From Streptomyces coacervatus (GTDB lineage Bacteria; Actinomycetota; Actinomycetes; Streptomycetales; Streptomycetaceae): a DNA stretch of 64,000 nt. The notes beneath the pieces were generated by a model. The model was not told the DNA's origin and did not search any database. It worked only from the letters and a program-made list of their open reading frames with translations. Location of the stretch: contig NZ_JARHTP010000023.1 in the NCBI RefSeq assembly GCF_029223485.1, forward strand, positions 117,673-181,672, written 5' to 3'. Shown in pieces: positions 24,984 through 33,823 of this stretch (positions are counted from its first letter, which is position 1; the number at the start of each line of letters is the position of its first letter). Made by a program: the position numbers and the translations under genes.

Positions 24984-26192
24984 TCACAGGGCCCGATGGG
25001 AGACGGTGAGCAGGTCGGTGCCGTAGAAGAGGGAGACGCAGGCCAGGGCGGTGAGCAGGACGACGAGGGTGCGCAGGCGGCTTCGCGCGAGATGCCGGGC
25101 GAGCGGGATCAGCAGAGGGAAGGCCGGCAGCAGGAACCTCGGCTTGCTCGTGAAGAAGTGGGTGCCGCCGACGGCCATCACGATGAGGACCGCGCAGTAC
25201 GCGAGCACTGGCCAGGGCATTCTGTTCAGGACGCAGAAGACGAACAGCAGCAGATAGCCGAGGACGATGGCGGCGGTTGCATACGTGACGAGGTTGTCGT
25301 GCCCGACGATCAGATGCTTGAACGTGTGGGCCGCGTAGTGGCCGAAGTCGAACCGTGAGCCCCAGAGACTCTGCACGTGGAAGTAGCCGACGGGGCTGTG
25401 TGTCCTGAGCCCCACCCAGCCGATGTAGCCCAGCCATCCGAGGGGAGCCGCGGCGGCGGCCGCCCAGGCGCGCGGGGCGGTGGGCAGACCGGCGCGGCGC
25501 AGCTGCCAGAGATGAACGACGGCGCCGGTGACGACGGCGGCCGCCACGGCGAGACCATTGGGGCGGCACAGCCCGGCCAGCACCGCCAGCGTCGTCGCGG
25601 TCAGCCAGCGGCGGGTCAGCACGGCGTAGAGCGACCAGGCGGCGAAGGCGGTCATGAGGGGTTCCGTGTACGCCATCGTCAGGATGATCGCGTGCGGCAG
25701 CATCGCCCACAGCCCCACGAGGAGGATCCCGACGCGTCGTCCGTGCAGCATCTCGCCGACCGCGTATATGCCCCAGGCCGCCGCCAGAGCGGCAGTCCAC
25801 GTGATGAGCAGCGCCACGTTGACCGGGCCGATCGGCAGCACCGTGTTCACGGCGCGGATCAGGCCTGGGAAGAGGGGGAAGAACGCCAGGTCGTTGTAGA
25901 CGGCGTGTCCGTGTTTGGGGTGGGTGATCAGGCCGTAGCCGTACTGGGAGATGTGCCAGTACCAGCGGCCGTCCCACTCCAGGCCGAGCACGGTGCGCGG
26001 GTGCCTGCCGAGGTGCAGCGACCACAAGGTCGCCATGATCACACCGGTCAGCCGCACGGAGGCGAACAAGGTCAGTGCCGGCAGTGCCTTCTTGAGTTCG
26101 AGACGCCACCGCCGCTGCGTAGGTGGTGGATCGATCCTCGGCGCGAACCGCCGCTTGAGCGCGTCGCTCGCCATCATGGGGCTGTCGCCCAT
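24984..26192 (-). CDS. PIG-V-like integral membrane mannosyltransferase
   Basis: A 402-aa polytopic membrane protein with about ten helices. The stretch VLGLEWDGRWYWHISQYGY followed by FFPLFPGLIRAV is the signature region of the PIG-V-like GT-C fold mannosyltransferases of actinobacteria, where the Asp after Trp is the presumed catalytic or metal-binding residue. MAYTEPLMTAFAAWSLY and GLCRPNGL are further conserved loops. Such enzymes use polyprenyl-phosphate sugars to glycosylate lipids or proteins outside the membrane. It is convergent with the histidine kinase gene and stands alone. Confidence 0.8.
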   Translation of the reverse strand: MGDSPMMASDALKRRFAPRIDPPPTQRRWRLELKKALPALTLFASVRLTGVIMATLWSLHLGRHPRTVLGLEWDGRWYWHISQYGYGLITHPKHGHAVYNDLAFFPLFPGLIRAVNTVLPIGPVNVALLITWTAALAAAWGIYAVGEMLHGRRVGILLVGLWAMLPHAIILTMAYTEPLMTAFAAWSLYAVLTRRWLTATTLAVLAGLCRPNGLAVAAAVVTGAVVHLWQLRRAGLPTAPRAWAAAAAAPLGWLGYIGWVGLRTHSPVGYFHVQSLWGSRFDFGHYAAHTFKHLIVGHDNLVTYATAAIVLGYLLLFVFCVLNRMPWPVLAYCAVLIVMAVGGTHFFTSKPRFLLPAFPLLIPLARHLARSRLRTLVVLLTALACVSLFYGTDLLTVSHRAL

Positions 26193-26347
26193 TTGGGCCT
26201 CCTTTTCTGCCCTGCAGGAGGGAGCGGCCGGAGGCCAGGTTCCATTGATAGGAAATCTCTTACTTCACGAGAATCAACGACATTCGCGGCTAATACCGCA
26301 TCACGTGAGTTTCGCCGTGGGGCGCTTCACCCGGTAGAGTGTTCATT

Positions 26348-26366
26348 ACCCTACAAGCTGTAGGGT
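26348..26366. promoter_or_regulatory. Perfect 8-bp-arm palindrome before the MprF-like gene
   Basis: ACCCTACA-AGC-TGTAGGGT, immediately followed by a -35-like TTGACT at 26365-26370, and 28 bp before the GTG start of the lysyltransferase-like gene. The spacing suggests a repressor operator, though the start codon is too near TTGACT for it to be the promoter of the long transcript unless translation starts downstream. Confidence 0.5.
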
Positions 26367-26393
26367 TGACTCCTCTCGAGGTGAATCCCCACG

Positions 26394-28217
26394 GTGCCCG
26401 CACACCCCTCGCCCCTGAACCTCCGGCAGCACACGCCCGCCACGGACCGTGCTCCCTCCCCGACTGTGCCACCGTGGCTGCGCAAGGGCGCGGCCTCGGC
26501 CACGGTCTGGTACCTGCGACTGCTCGCCGTGCTCAACCTGGCCGCGGTGGTCTCGGTGCCGTTCCGCGACGAGGTCCAAGAGCACAACGTCGGCGAGTAC
26601 TTCACCCCCTATCTGGCCACCGCCGGGCTCATCTCGGCGGCGCTGGCACTCTTCCTCGCCGTGGTGATGCGGCGCCGCAAACGGGCCGCGTGGATCTTCA
26701 ACCTGCTGCTGTCCGGCGGGCTGTTCACGCTCTACACGCTGGCCATGACCCAGGAGACGTACCGCAGGCACGCCAACAACTGGGGTTCCCTGCTGCTGAC
26801 CGGCCTGTTCGTGGCCGCGCTGCTCGTCGGGCGCGGTGAGTTCAAGGCTGTGGGGGACCGCTCCAACCCGAAGCTGGCCCTCGCCGCGGGGGCGGGCGGC
26901 CTCCTCGTCAGCGGCACGATCGGCACCCTGCTGGTCGCCGCCACCAACAAGCTGCCCGGGGCCACGCTGACCGACGAGATCGCCTACACCCTGCTGCGCG
27001 GCATCAGCGTCGGCCCGCTCGCCGACCGCATCGACGCCGTGCACGCTCCCCGCTGGGTCGACGTCCTCATCAACACCCTGATCGCCGCGACCTTCCTCCT
27101 CGTCCTGTACGCCTGCTTCCGCGCCCCACGGGGCCGCGCCCTGCTCGGCGACGACGACGAACAGCGGCTGCGCGACCTGCTGGCCCGGCACGGCGGGCGG
27201 GACTCCCTCGGCTACTTCGCCCTGCGCCGCGACAAGATCGCCATCTTCTCGCCCAGCGGAAAGGCGGCCGTCACCTACCGGGTGGTCGGCGGCGTCAGCC
27301 TCGCCTCCGGCGACCCCATCGGCGACCCCGAAGCCTGGCCCGGCGCCATCGACGCCTGGCTGGACGAGGCCCGCCGGCACGCCTGGACCCCCGCAGTCAT
27401 GGGCGCGAGCGAGGAGGCCGGCACGATCTACGCCCGGCACGGGCTGGACGCCCTGGAGCTGGGCGACGAGGCCATCGTGGAGATCGCCGACTTCACTCTC
27501 GAAGGACGCGCCATGCGGGGCGTACGGCAGGCCCACAACCGGGTGCGCCGGGCCGGATACACGGTACGCATCCGTCGTCACGAGGACATCGCGGACGACG
27601 AGATGTCGCTGCTGATCGACAAGGCCGACCACTGGCGCGACGGACCCACCGAACGCGGCTTCTCCATGGCGCTGGGGCGGCTCGGCGAATCCGGCGACGG
27701 CCGTTGCGTGATGCTGGAGTGCCGCGACGCCGACGGCGAGCCGCGCGCCCTGCTCAGCTTCGTCCCCTGGGGTGAGCACGGCCTGTCACTGGACCTGATG
27801 CGCCGGGAACGCGCCTGCGAGAACGGCCTGATGGAGTTCATGGTCGTCGAACTGCTGTTGCGCGCCGAGGAGTTGGGCGTACGGCGGGTGTCGCTGAACT
27901 TCGCGATGTTCCGCTCGGTCTTCGAACGCGGTACACGCCTCGGCGCGGGCCCCGTGCTGCGGCTGTGGCGCTCGCTGCTCACCTTCTTCTCGCGCTGGTG
28001 GCAGATCGAGTCCCTCTACCGCGCCAACGCCAAGTACCGGCCCGTGTGGGAGCCCCGCTTCCTGCTGTTCGCCAAGAGCAGCGACATCCCCCGCATCGGC
28101 CTGGCCAGCGCCCGCGCCGAAGGCTTCCTCACCCCGCCACCGCTGCCCGCCCTCGGGCGCCGCAGGCGCCCCGCCGCGTCCGAGGCGGAACCGGCCCCGG
28201 CGACCAGCCGCTTGTAA
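26394..28217 (+). CDS. Phosphatidylglycerol lysyltransferase-like (MprF-type) protein
   Basis: A 607-aa protein with six or so helices in the first 250 residues and a cytoplasmic DUF2156 double-GNAT domain (about 270-590), as in MprF/LysX lipid aminoacyl synthases. Conserved pieces are YFALRRDKIAIFSPSGKAAVTYRVVGGVSLASGDPIG and VRQAHNRVRRAGYTV, then MEFMVVELLLRAEELGVRRVSLNFAMFRSVFERG. MprF enzymes move an amino acid from aminoacyl-tRNA to phosphatidylglycerol and reduce sensitivity to cationic peptides. There is no lysyl-tRNA synthetase domain. The GTG at 26394 lies after TCGAGG. The likely control site is the palindrome at 26348. Confidence 0.85.
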   Translation: MPAHPSPLNLRQHTPATDRAPSPTVPPWLRKGAASATVWYLRLLAVLNLAAVVSVPFRDEVQEHNVGEYFTPYLATAGLISAALALFLAVVMRRRKRAAWIFNLLLSGGLFTLYTLAMTQETYRRHANNWGSLLLTGLFVAALLVGRGEFKAVGDRSNPKLALAAGAGGLLVSGTIGTLLVAATNKLPGATLTDEIAYTLLRGISVGPLADRIDAVHAPRWVDVLINTLIAATFLLVLYACFRAPRGRALLGDDDEQRLRDLLARHGGRDSLGYFALRRDKIAIFSPSGKAAVTYRVVGGVSLASGDPIGDPEAWPGAIDAWLDEARRHAWTPAVMGASEEAGTIYARHGLDALELGDEAIVEIADFTLEGRAMRGVRQAHNRVRRAGYTVRIRRHEDIADDEMSLLIDKADHWRDGPTERGFSMALGRLGESGDGRCVMLECRDADGEPRALLSFVPWGEHGLSLDLMRRERACENGLMEFMVVELLLRAEELGVRRVSLNFAMFRSVFERGTRLGAGPVLRLWRSLLTFFSRWWQIESLYRANAKYRPVWEPRFLLFAKSSDIPRIGLASARAEGFLTPPPLPALGRRRRPAASEAEPAPATSRL

Positions 28218-28267
28218 GGCGGCTCCGACCAGGTTGATCGGTTCGCGTATCGGGGTATTGAGCGTGC

Positions 28268-28582
28268 ATGGCTCAGATCCTGGTGGAAGAGGACTTCGTG
28301 CACATAGACGGCGACGACATGAACGTCGTCCTCGACCTCCTCGACGAGCTGAACCTCGAAGCCGAGCCCACCGCACCACGCGGCGGCGGCAAGGGTCGCC
28401 ACTGGGAGCTGACCATGTACTGGCAGCCGACGGGATCGATCCCGGGGAGTACCGTGGCGGGACTCCCCGACACGATCGCCAGGATCAGGGACCACTTCGT
28501 CACCGCCGGGAAGCGACCGCCATCGAGGGTCGGCGTCTACGGTCGGGACGGATCGGTGCTCTGGACCTTCCAACTGGACTGA
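28268..28582 (+). CDS. Small soluble protein of unknown function
   Basis: A 104-aa alpha/beta protein (MAQILVEEDFVHIDGDD..., LTMYWQPTGSIPGS, AGLPDTIARIRDHFV, VGVYGRDGSVLWTFQLD). No signal, membrane segment or known family was recognised. It follows the MprF-like gene by 50 bp in the same direction and is closed by a strong bidirectional hairpin, so the two may share a transcript. Confidence 0.65.
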   Translation: MAQILVEEDFVHIDGDDMNVVLDLLDELNLEAEPTAPRGGGKGRHWELTMYWQPTGSIPGSTVAGLPDTIARIRDHFVTAGKRPPSRVGVYGRDGSVLWTFQLD

Positions 28583-28595
28583 CGTAGACGAGCGA

Positions 28596-28628
28596 GGTCG
28601 GCCAAATCAGCAACGGATTTGGCCGACC
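28596..28628. terminator. Bidirectional hairpin terminator
   Basis: A 13-bp perfect stem, GGTCGGCCAAATC with GATTTGGCCGACC and a 7-nt loop, extended outward by imperfect CGAGCG/CGCTCG pairing. It lies between the convergent 104-aa gene (ends 28582) and rmlD (ends 28661) and can serve both. Confidence 0.85.
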
Positions 28629-28660
28629 CCGCTCGTTCCAGGGGAACTTCGTGCGCCGGA

Positions 28661-29545
28661 TTACGGCCGCTCGGCCGCAAGGAGTGCCGGAAACGCCTCG
28701 TGCAGGGCCTCGCGCCAGTCGCGGATCGGCTCGATTCCGGCGGTTGCCCAGCGGTCGTGGCCGAGGACGCTGTAGGCCGGTCGGGGTGCCGGGCGGACGT
28801 AGGCGGCGCTGGTGGTCGGGCGGACCCGCTCGGGGTCCGCGCCGAGCAGCCGGAAGATCTCCCGGGTGAGGCCGAACCAGGTGGTCTCGCCGCCGCTGGT
28901 GCCGTGGTAGATCCCGGCCGGGGCGGCACCGGTCAGCGCCAGGTGCCCGAGGCGGACGAGCCGGTCGGCGAGGTCGACGGTCCAGGTGGGCTGGCCGCGC
29001 TGGTCGTCGACCACGTCGAGGGTGTCCTTGACGCCCTCAAGCTTGATCATCGTGCGGACGAAGTTGCCGCCGCCCGCGCCGTACAGCCATGCGGTGCGCA
29101 CCACGTAGCCCGCGTCGGGGAGTGCGGTCAGCACCGCCTGCTCGCCGGCCAGCTTGGTGCGGCCGTAGGCGCTCCTGGGGGCCGTGGGCGCGTCCTCGGG
29201 ATAGGGAGAAGTGCCGTCGCCCGCGAAGACGTAGTCCGTGGAGACCTGCAGCAGCCTGGCGCCGGTCTTGGCGCAGGCCGCCGCCAGGTGCCGGGGACCC
29301 TCGCCGTTGATCCGCAGGGCCTCGGCCTCCTGGGTCTCCGCATCGTCCACGGCCGTCCAGGCGGCGCAGTTGACGACCACATCGGGCCGGTGCTCGGCGA
29401 CGGCCTCGTGCACCGCCTCCGGGTCCGTGATGTCCAGGTCCCCGCGGGCCAGGCCCACGCTCCGCTCGCCGTCGGCCGCCAGGCGGGCCAGGAGGTCCTT
29501 GCCGAGCATGCCGCCCGCACCGGTGATCAGCCAGGTGGATGTCAC
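28661..29545 (-). CDS. rmlD: dTDP-4-dehydrorhamnose reductase
   Basis: A 294-aa NAD(P)-dependent reductase, the last step of dTDP-L-rhamnose synthesis. It has the Rossmann motif ITGAGGMLGKDL near the N-terminus, the VNCAAWTAVDDAE segment, STDYVFAGDG, and the catalytic Tyr/Lys in YGRTK. The GTG at 29545 (VTSTWLITG) was chosen because it overlaps the rmlB stop as GTGA; a frame upstream adds ten unrelated residues. It is third in the leftward rmlA-rmlB-rmlD operon. Confidence 0.93.
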   Translation of the reverse strand: MTSTWLITGAGGMLGKDLLARLAADGERSVGLARGDLDITDPEAVHEAVAEHRPDVVVNCAAWTAVDDAETQEAEALRINGEGPRHLAAACAKTGARLLQVSTDYVFAGDGTSPYPEDAPTAPRSAYGRTKLAGEQAVLTALPDAGYVVRTAWLYGAGGGNFVRTMIKLEGVKDTLDVVDDQRGQPTWTVDLADRLVRLGHLALTGAAPAGIYHGTSGGETTWFGLTREIFRLLGADPERVRPTTSAAYVRPAPRPAYSVLGHDRWATAGIEPIRDWREALHEAFPALLAAERP

Positions 29546-30528
29546 AGCGCCGCGCGCTCCTTCAGGGGCTCCCACCAGGCGCGGTTGTCCCGGTACCAGG
29601 CGACGGTCTCGGCGAGGCCGGTGGCGAAGTCCTTGCGGGGTTCGTAGCCCAGCTCCGTGCGGATCTTGGTGCAGTCCACGGAGTAGCGGCGGTCGTGGCC
29701 CTTGCGGTCGGCGACGTACTCGACGCTCTCGTCCCAGTCGGCGCCGCAGGCCTCCAGCAGCAGCCCGGTCAGTTGCTTGTTGGACAGTTCGGTGCCGCCG
29801 CCGATGTTGTAGACCTCGCCGGCGCGGCCCTTGGTGCGCACCAGCTCGATGCCCTGGACGTGGTCGTCGATGTGCAGCCAGTCGCGGACGTTGCCGCCGT
29901 CGCCGTACAGGGGGACCTTCTTGCCGTCCAGCAGGTTGGTGATGAACAGCGGGATGACCTTCTCGGGGAAGTGGTGGTGGCCGTAGTTGTTGGAGCAGCG
30001 GGTCACCCGTACGTCGAGGCCGTGGGTGCGGTGGTAGGACAGGGCGATCAGGTCGCTGGACGCCTTGGCCGAGGAATAGGGCGAGTTGGGCTGCAGCGGG
30101 TGGGTCTCGGGCCAGGAGCCGGAGTCGATGGAGCCGTAGACCTCGTCGGTGGAGATGTGCACGAAGGTCTTGATGCCGGCCCGGTGCGCGGCGTCGATCA
30201 GGGTGTGGGTGCCGACCACGTTGGTGCGGACGAATTCGGCGCCGCCGTCGATGGAGCGGTCCACGTGGGACTCGGCCGCGAAGTGGACCACCTCGTCGTG
30301 TTCGGCCATCAGCTTCCCGACCAGCTCGGGGTCGCAGATGTCGCCCTGGACGAAGGCGAAGCCCGGGTGATCACGCACCTCGTCGAGGTTGGCCGGGTTG
30401 CCCGCGTAGGTGAGCTTGTCCAGCACCGTGATCGCCACCTCGCCCGGGCCGGACGGGCCGAGCAGCGTACGGACGTAGTGGGAGCCGATGAAACCGGCGC
30501 CGCCGGTCACCAGGATTCTGGTCGTCAT
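29542..30528 (-). CDS. rmlB: dTDP-glucose 4,6-dehydratase
   Basis: A 328-aa extended short-chain dehydrogenase. NAD-binding GGAGFIGSHY, the AAESHVDRSI motif, TDEVYG, catalytic Tyr-x-x-x-Lys in YSSAK, and TRCSNNYG are all present. It converts dTDP-glucose to dTDP-4-keto-6-deoxyglucose. The ATG at 30528 overlaps the rmlA stop by 4 bp, and its stop overlaps the rmlD GTG, so the three genes are translationally coupled. Confidence 0.95.
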   Translation of the reverse strand: MTTRILVTGGAGFIGSHYVRTLLGPSGPGEVAITVLDKLTYAGNPANLDEVRDHPGFAFVQGDICDPELVGKLMAEHDEVVHFAAESHVDRSIDGGAEFVRTNVVGTHTLIDAAHRAGIKTFVHISTDEVYGSIDSGSWPETHPLQPNSPYSSAKASSDLIALSYHRTHGLDVRVTRCSNNYGHHHFPEKVIPLFITNLLDGKKVPLYGDGGNVRDWLHIDDHVQGIELVRTKGRAGEVYNIGGGTELSNKQLTGLLLEACGADWDESVEYVADRKGHDRRYSVDCTKIRTELGYEPRKDFATGLAETVAWYRDNRAWWEPLKERAAL

Positions 30529-31592
30529 GAAGAAATTTGTACCTTGCTGTGGTCGCCGAGGACGAGTCGGTGGGCTGAGGGGTTGCGGGGGGCGGGGGTG
30601 ACCTGGACGTTGCGGCCGATCAGGGAGGTCTCGATACGCCGTACGCCGGTGATGGAGGATTCGCGCAGGACGATGGAGTACTCGACCTCGCTGTCGTCGA
30701 TCCGGCAGTCCTCGGAGATGGAGGTGAACGGGCCGATGTACGAGTCGCTGATCACCGAACCGGGGCCGATGATCGCGGGGCCGACGATGCGTGATCCGCG
30801 GACCTCGGCACCGGCGTCGATCCTCACCCGGCCGATGATCTCGCTGGAGGCGTCGACGGTGCCCTCGACGACGGGCTCGAGCGTCTCCAGGACGGAGCGG
30901 TTGACCTCCAGCATGTCGGCGACGTTCCCGGTGTCCTTCCAGTAGCCGGAGATGGTCGTCGAGCGGACGTCCTTGTGCTGGTCGATCAGCCACTGGATGG
31001 CGTGGGTGATCTCCAGCTCGCCGCGCCAGGAGGGCTCGATGCTGCGGACGGCCTCGTGGATCGCGGGGGTGAAGAGGTACACACCCACCAGCGCGAGGTC
31101 GCTCTTGGGCTGTTTCGGCTTCTCCTCCAGCCCCTTGACGCGGCCGCTCTCGTCCAGCTCGGCCACACCGAACGACGTCGGGTTGGGCACCCGGGTCAAC
31201 AGGATCTGCGCGTCGGGGTGTTCCGTACGGAACTCGTCGACGAGGCCGGTGATGCCGCCGACGATGAAGTTGTCGCCGAGGTACATGACGAAGTCGTCGT
31301 CGCCCAGGAAGTCGCGCGCGATGAGGACCGCGTGGGCCAGGCCGAGCGGCTGGTCCTGGGGGATGTAGGTGACGTTGATCCCGAGCTTCGAGCCGTCGCC
31401 CACGGCTTCCCGGATCTCTTCGGCGGTGTCGCCGACGATGATCCCGACGTCCGTGATGCCGGCGTCGGCGATGGCCTCCAGCCCGTAGAACAACACGGGC
31501 TTGTTGGCGACGGGCACCAGCTGCTTGGCCGATGTGTGGGTTATCGGACGCAGGCGGGTGCCCGAGCCACCGGAAAGAACGAGAGCCTTCAT
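30525..31592 (-). CDS. rmlA: Glucose-1-phosphate thymidylyltransferase (long form)
   Basis: A 355-aa nucleotidyltransferase that makes dTDP-glucose. It has GGSGTRLRPITHTSAKQLVPVANKP at the N-terminus, the metal-binding MYLGDNF, and FGVAELDESGRVKGLEEKP. It is the long type, with a left-handed beta-helix C-terminal part (IGRVRIDAGAEVRGSRIVGPAIIGPGSVIS), as in StrD-like enzymes of Streptomyces. The ATG at 31592 (MKALVLSGG) fits the family; eight extra codons upstream do not. It leads the operon and is divergent from the glycosyltransferase gene. Confidence 0.93.
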   Translation of the reverse strand: MKALVLSGGSGTRLRPITHTSAKQLVPVANKPVLFYGLEAIADAGITDVGIIVGDTAEEIREAVGDGSKLGINVTYIPQDQPLGLAHAVLIARDFLGDDDFVMYLGDNFIVGGITGLVDEFRTEHPDAQILLTRVPNPTSFGVAELDESGRVKGLEEKPKQPKSDLALVGVYLFTPAIHEAVRSIEPSWRGELEITHAIQWLIDQHKDVRSTTISGYWKDTGNVADMLEVNRSVLETLEPVVEGTVDASSEIIGRVRIDAGAEVRGSRIVGPAIIGPGSVISDSYIGPFTSISEDCRIDDSEVEYSIVLRESSITGVRRIETSLIGRNVQVTPAPRNPSAHRLVLGDHSKVQISS

Positions 31593-31786
31593 CCGCTGCA
31601 CGCTAGCTTTCGTCAAATCACCTTTCCGTGCGCTAAGCCACAGTTCACCTAATCGTTGCGGGCACTTTGTGATCTGTTTGCACGCAAGGTTGTGATTGGG
31701 TGTGAATGCGGTTAATCGAACGTTTACCCAGCGGCCTCGTGCGTATGGTCAGGAGGTTACCCAGTAGCCGAGGCGGAAGAAGAGAC
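31593..31786. promoter_or_regulatory. Divergent promoter region rmlA / glycosyltransferase
   Basis: A 194-bp region that is clearly less GC-rich than its surroundings, as expected for back-to-back promoters. TTGTGAT occurs twice (about 31669 and 31690). No strong palindrome is seen. It must drive both the rmlABD operon leftwards and the GT2-rmlC-esterase group rightwards. Confidence 0.5.
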
Positions 31787-33796
31787 GTGCCCATCAAGGT
31801 GAGTGTGGTCATCCCGGTCTACAACCCGGGCCAGTACATCGAGGACTGCATCGCCTCTCTTCTGCGTCAGAGCCTGCCCGACGACGAGTACGAAGCGATC
31901 TTCGTCGACGACGGCTCCACCGACGAGACGCCCGAGCTTCTGGACCGGCTCGCTGCCGAGCACCCGCACATGCACGTCATTCACCAGGAGGGCTCCGGGT
32001 GGTCGGGCAAGCCGCGTAACGTCGGCATGGCCGCCGCCAAGGGGGAGTTCATCCAGTTCGTGGACAACGACGACTGGCTGGGCGACGAAGCCCTGGAACG
32101 TATGTACAACTACGGCGTGCAGAACAACGCCGACGTGATCGTGGGCAAGATGGCCGGCAAGGGGCGCCCGGTCCCGCTGGAGCTGTTCCGCAAGAACCGC
32201 CCGCACGCGAACGTCGAGAACGCCCCGCTGATCGACAGCCTCACCCCGCACAAGATGTTCCGCAAGGCGTTCCTGGACGAGCACCACCTCCGCTACATGG
32301 AGGGGCGCCGGCGCCTGGAGGACCACGTCTTCGTCACCGAGGCCTACCTGCGGGCCGAGAACGTCGCCGTGCTCAGCGACTACCTGTGCTACTACCACGT
32401 CAAGCGCGAGGACGCCTCCAACGCCGGCTTCCAGCGCTTCGACCCGGTCGGATACTTCAAGAACCTCCGTGAGGCCCTCGACGTCGTCGAGAAGCTCACC
32501 GAGCCCGGCCCGCTGCGCGACCGCCTCTTCCGCCGCTGGCTGCGCAACGAGATGGTCGAGCGGATGCGCGGGCAGCGTCTGCTCAAGCTGCCCGCCGACT
32601 ACCGCCAGGAGCTGTTCGACGAGATCCACAAGGTGGTCGTCGAGCGCTTCGGACCTGGAGTCGCGGCCGGACTGCAGCCCACTCAGCAGATCGTCGCCGG
32701 CCTGATCGCGGCCGACCGGCTCGCCGATGTCGAGGAGTTCGCCCGGTGGGAGTCGGGGATCAAGCCCTCCGGCGTCCTGGAGAGCCTCGGCTGGGAGAAC
32801 GGCAACCTGTCGATCGGTTTCACCGCCGAGTACAAGTCGGGCGGTGAGCCCATCACCTTCCAGGCCGACGGCGGGAGAGACCTGCTCGTTCCACCGTTGC
32901 CCCAGACCAGCCTGGACGCCATCGCCCTGCTCGGCGCGGACACCTCCGCCCCGCTGGCCAAGTCCAAGGTGGACCTCGTCGTGCGCGAGCGCGCGACGGC
33001 CGCGGAGTTCTTCCAGCCTGTCGAGCTCACGCGGGAGAAGGTCGCCGTCGAGGGCAGGGAGGGACACTTCCGGCAGGTGCTGCGAGCCACCTCGCAGGTC
33101 GACCCGCTGTCGGCGGCAAACGGCGCCGGACTGGATGCGGGCATCTGGGACGTCCTGATCCGCATCAGCTCCTGCGGATGGACCAAGTCGACCCGCCTCG
33201 GTTCCGTGCGCAGCGAGGAGGCCGGGCGCGGGCGCGGCGCCGCCGTTGTCGGCTCCCCGGCCCACTTGGTCCTGCCGTACTGGACCGACCCGCACAACAA
33301 CCTCTCGCTCGACGTCGGCCAGCAGACCAACAAGATCTCGTACGAGTTCGCCGGACTGGCCCCTGCCGACGTCACCATGACAACGGACCCCGAACGCCTC
33401 ACCGTTGCCATGCCGTTCCACGCCCAGGGCGAGAGCGAGGCAACCCTGAAGCTGACGAACGCTGCGGCCAGGCGCTCGGTCGACCTCCCCGCCACGCTGA
33501 GCGCCCGTTCGACCGGCGAGGCCGAGCTGAGCGCCGGCCTTCCGCTCGGTGAGCTGGTGGACGACCAGTGGGGGCTGGAGCTGATCCTGCCCTCGACCGG
33601 AGCCGGCAAGCCGGTTGCCCTGCCGCTGGCGCTCGATGTCTCCGCCCGTGGTGGTGCAGTGGTCAAACGCCGCGCTGCCGCTGCCGCCGGCGTGGCGGCC
33701 AAGGGCCCCGGGGGGCGCAGCCCTGCCCGTCGCCTCGTAGACTCGACGATCTTCCGCCGCGCGGCGGGCAGGCTCCGCCGGGCTCTGAAGAAGTAA
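31787..33796 (+). CDS. GT2-family glycosyltransferase with large C-terminal beta domain
   Basis: A 669-aa protein. The N-terminal GT-A domain (about residues 1-230) has VSVVIPVYNPGQYIEDCIASLL, the FVDDGSTDETPELL nucleotide region, QFVDNDDWLG (DxD-like) and HVFVTEAYL. The remaining 430 residues include a helical linker and two beta-rich segments (LSIGFTAEYKSGGEPITFQADGG; LSLDVGQQTNKISYEFAGLAPADV), ending in a basic tail. This arrangement is seen in teichoic-acid and surface-glycan transferases of actinobacteria. The GTG at 31787 follows GGAAGAAGAGA. Next to the rml genes, it probably adds a sugar to a rhamnose-containing or teichoic-type cell-wall polymer. Confidence 0.85.
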   Translation: MPIKVSVVIPVYNPGQYIEDCIASLLRQSLPDDEYEAIFVDDGSTDETPELLDRLAAEHPHMHVIHQEGSGWSGKPRNVGMAAAKGEFIQFVDNDDWLGDEALERMYNYGVQNNADVIVGKMAGKGRPVPLELFRKNRPHANVENAPLIDSLTPHKMFRKAFLDEHHLRYMEGRRRLEDHVFVTEAYLRAENVAVLSDYLCYYHVKREDASNAGFQRFDPVGYFKNLREALDVVEKLTEPGPLRDRLFRRWLRNEMVERMRGQRLLKLPADYRQELFDEIHKVVVERFGPGVAAGLQPTQQIVAGLIAADRLADVEEFARWESGIKPSGVLESLGWENGNLSIGFTAEYKSGGEPITFQADGGRDLLVPPLPQTSLDAIALLGADTSAPLAKSKVDLVVRERATAAEFFQPVELTREKVAVEGREGHFRQVLRATSQVDPLSAANGAGLDAGIWDVLIRISSCGWTKSTRLGSVRSEEAGRGRGAAVVGSPAHLVLPYWTDPHNNLSLDVGQQTNKISYEFAGLAPADVTMTTDPERLTVAMPFHAQGESEATLKLTNAAARRSVDLPATLSARSTGEAELSAGLPLGELVDDQWGLELILPSTGAGKPVALPLALDVSARGGAVVKRRAAAAAGVAAKGPGGRSPARRLVDSTIFRRAAGRLRRALKK

Positions 33797-33823
33797 CCGA
33801 ACCACGCGAGCAAGGATCAACAC

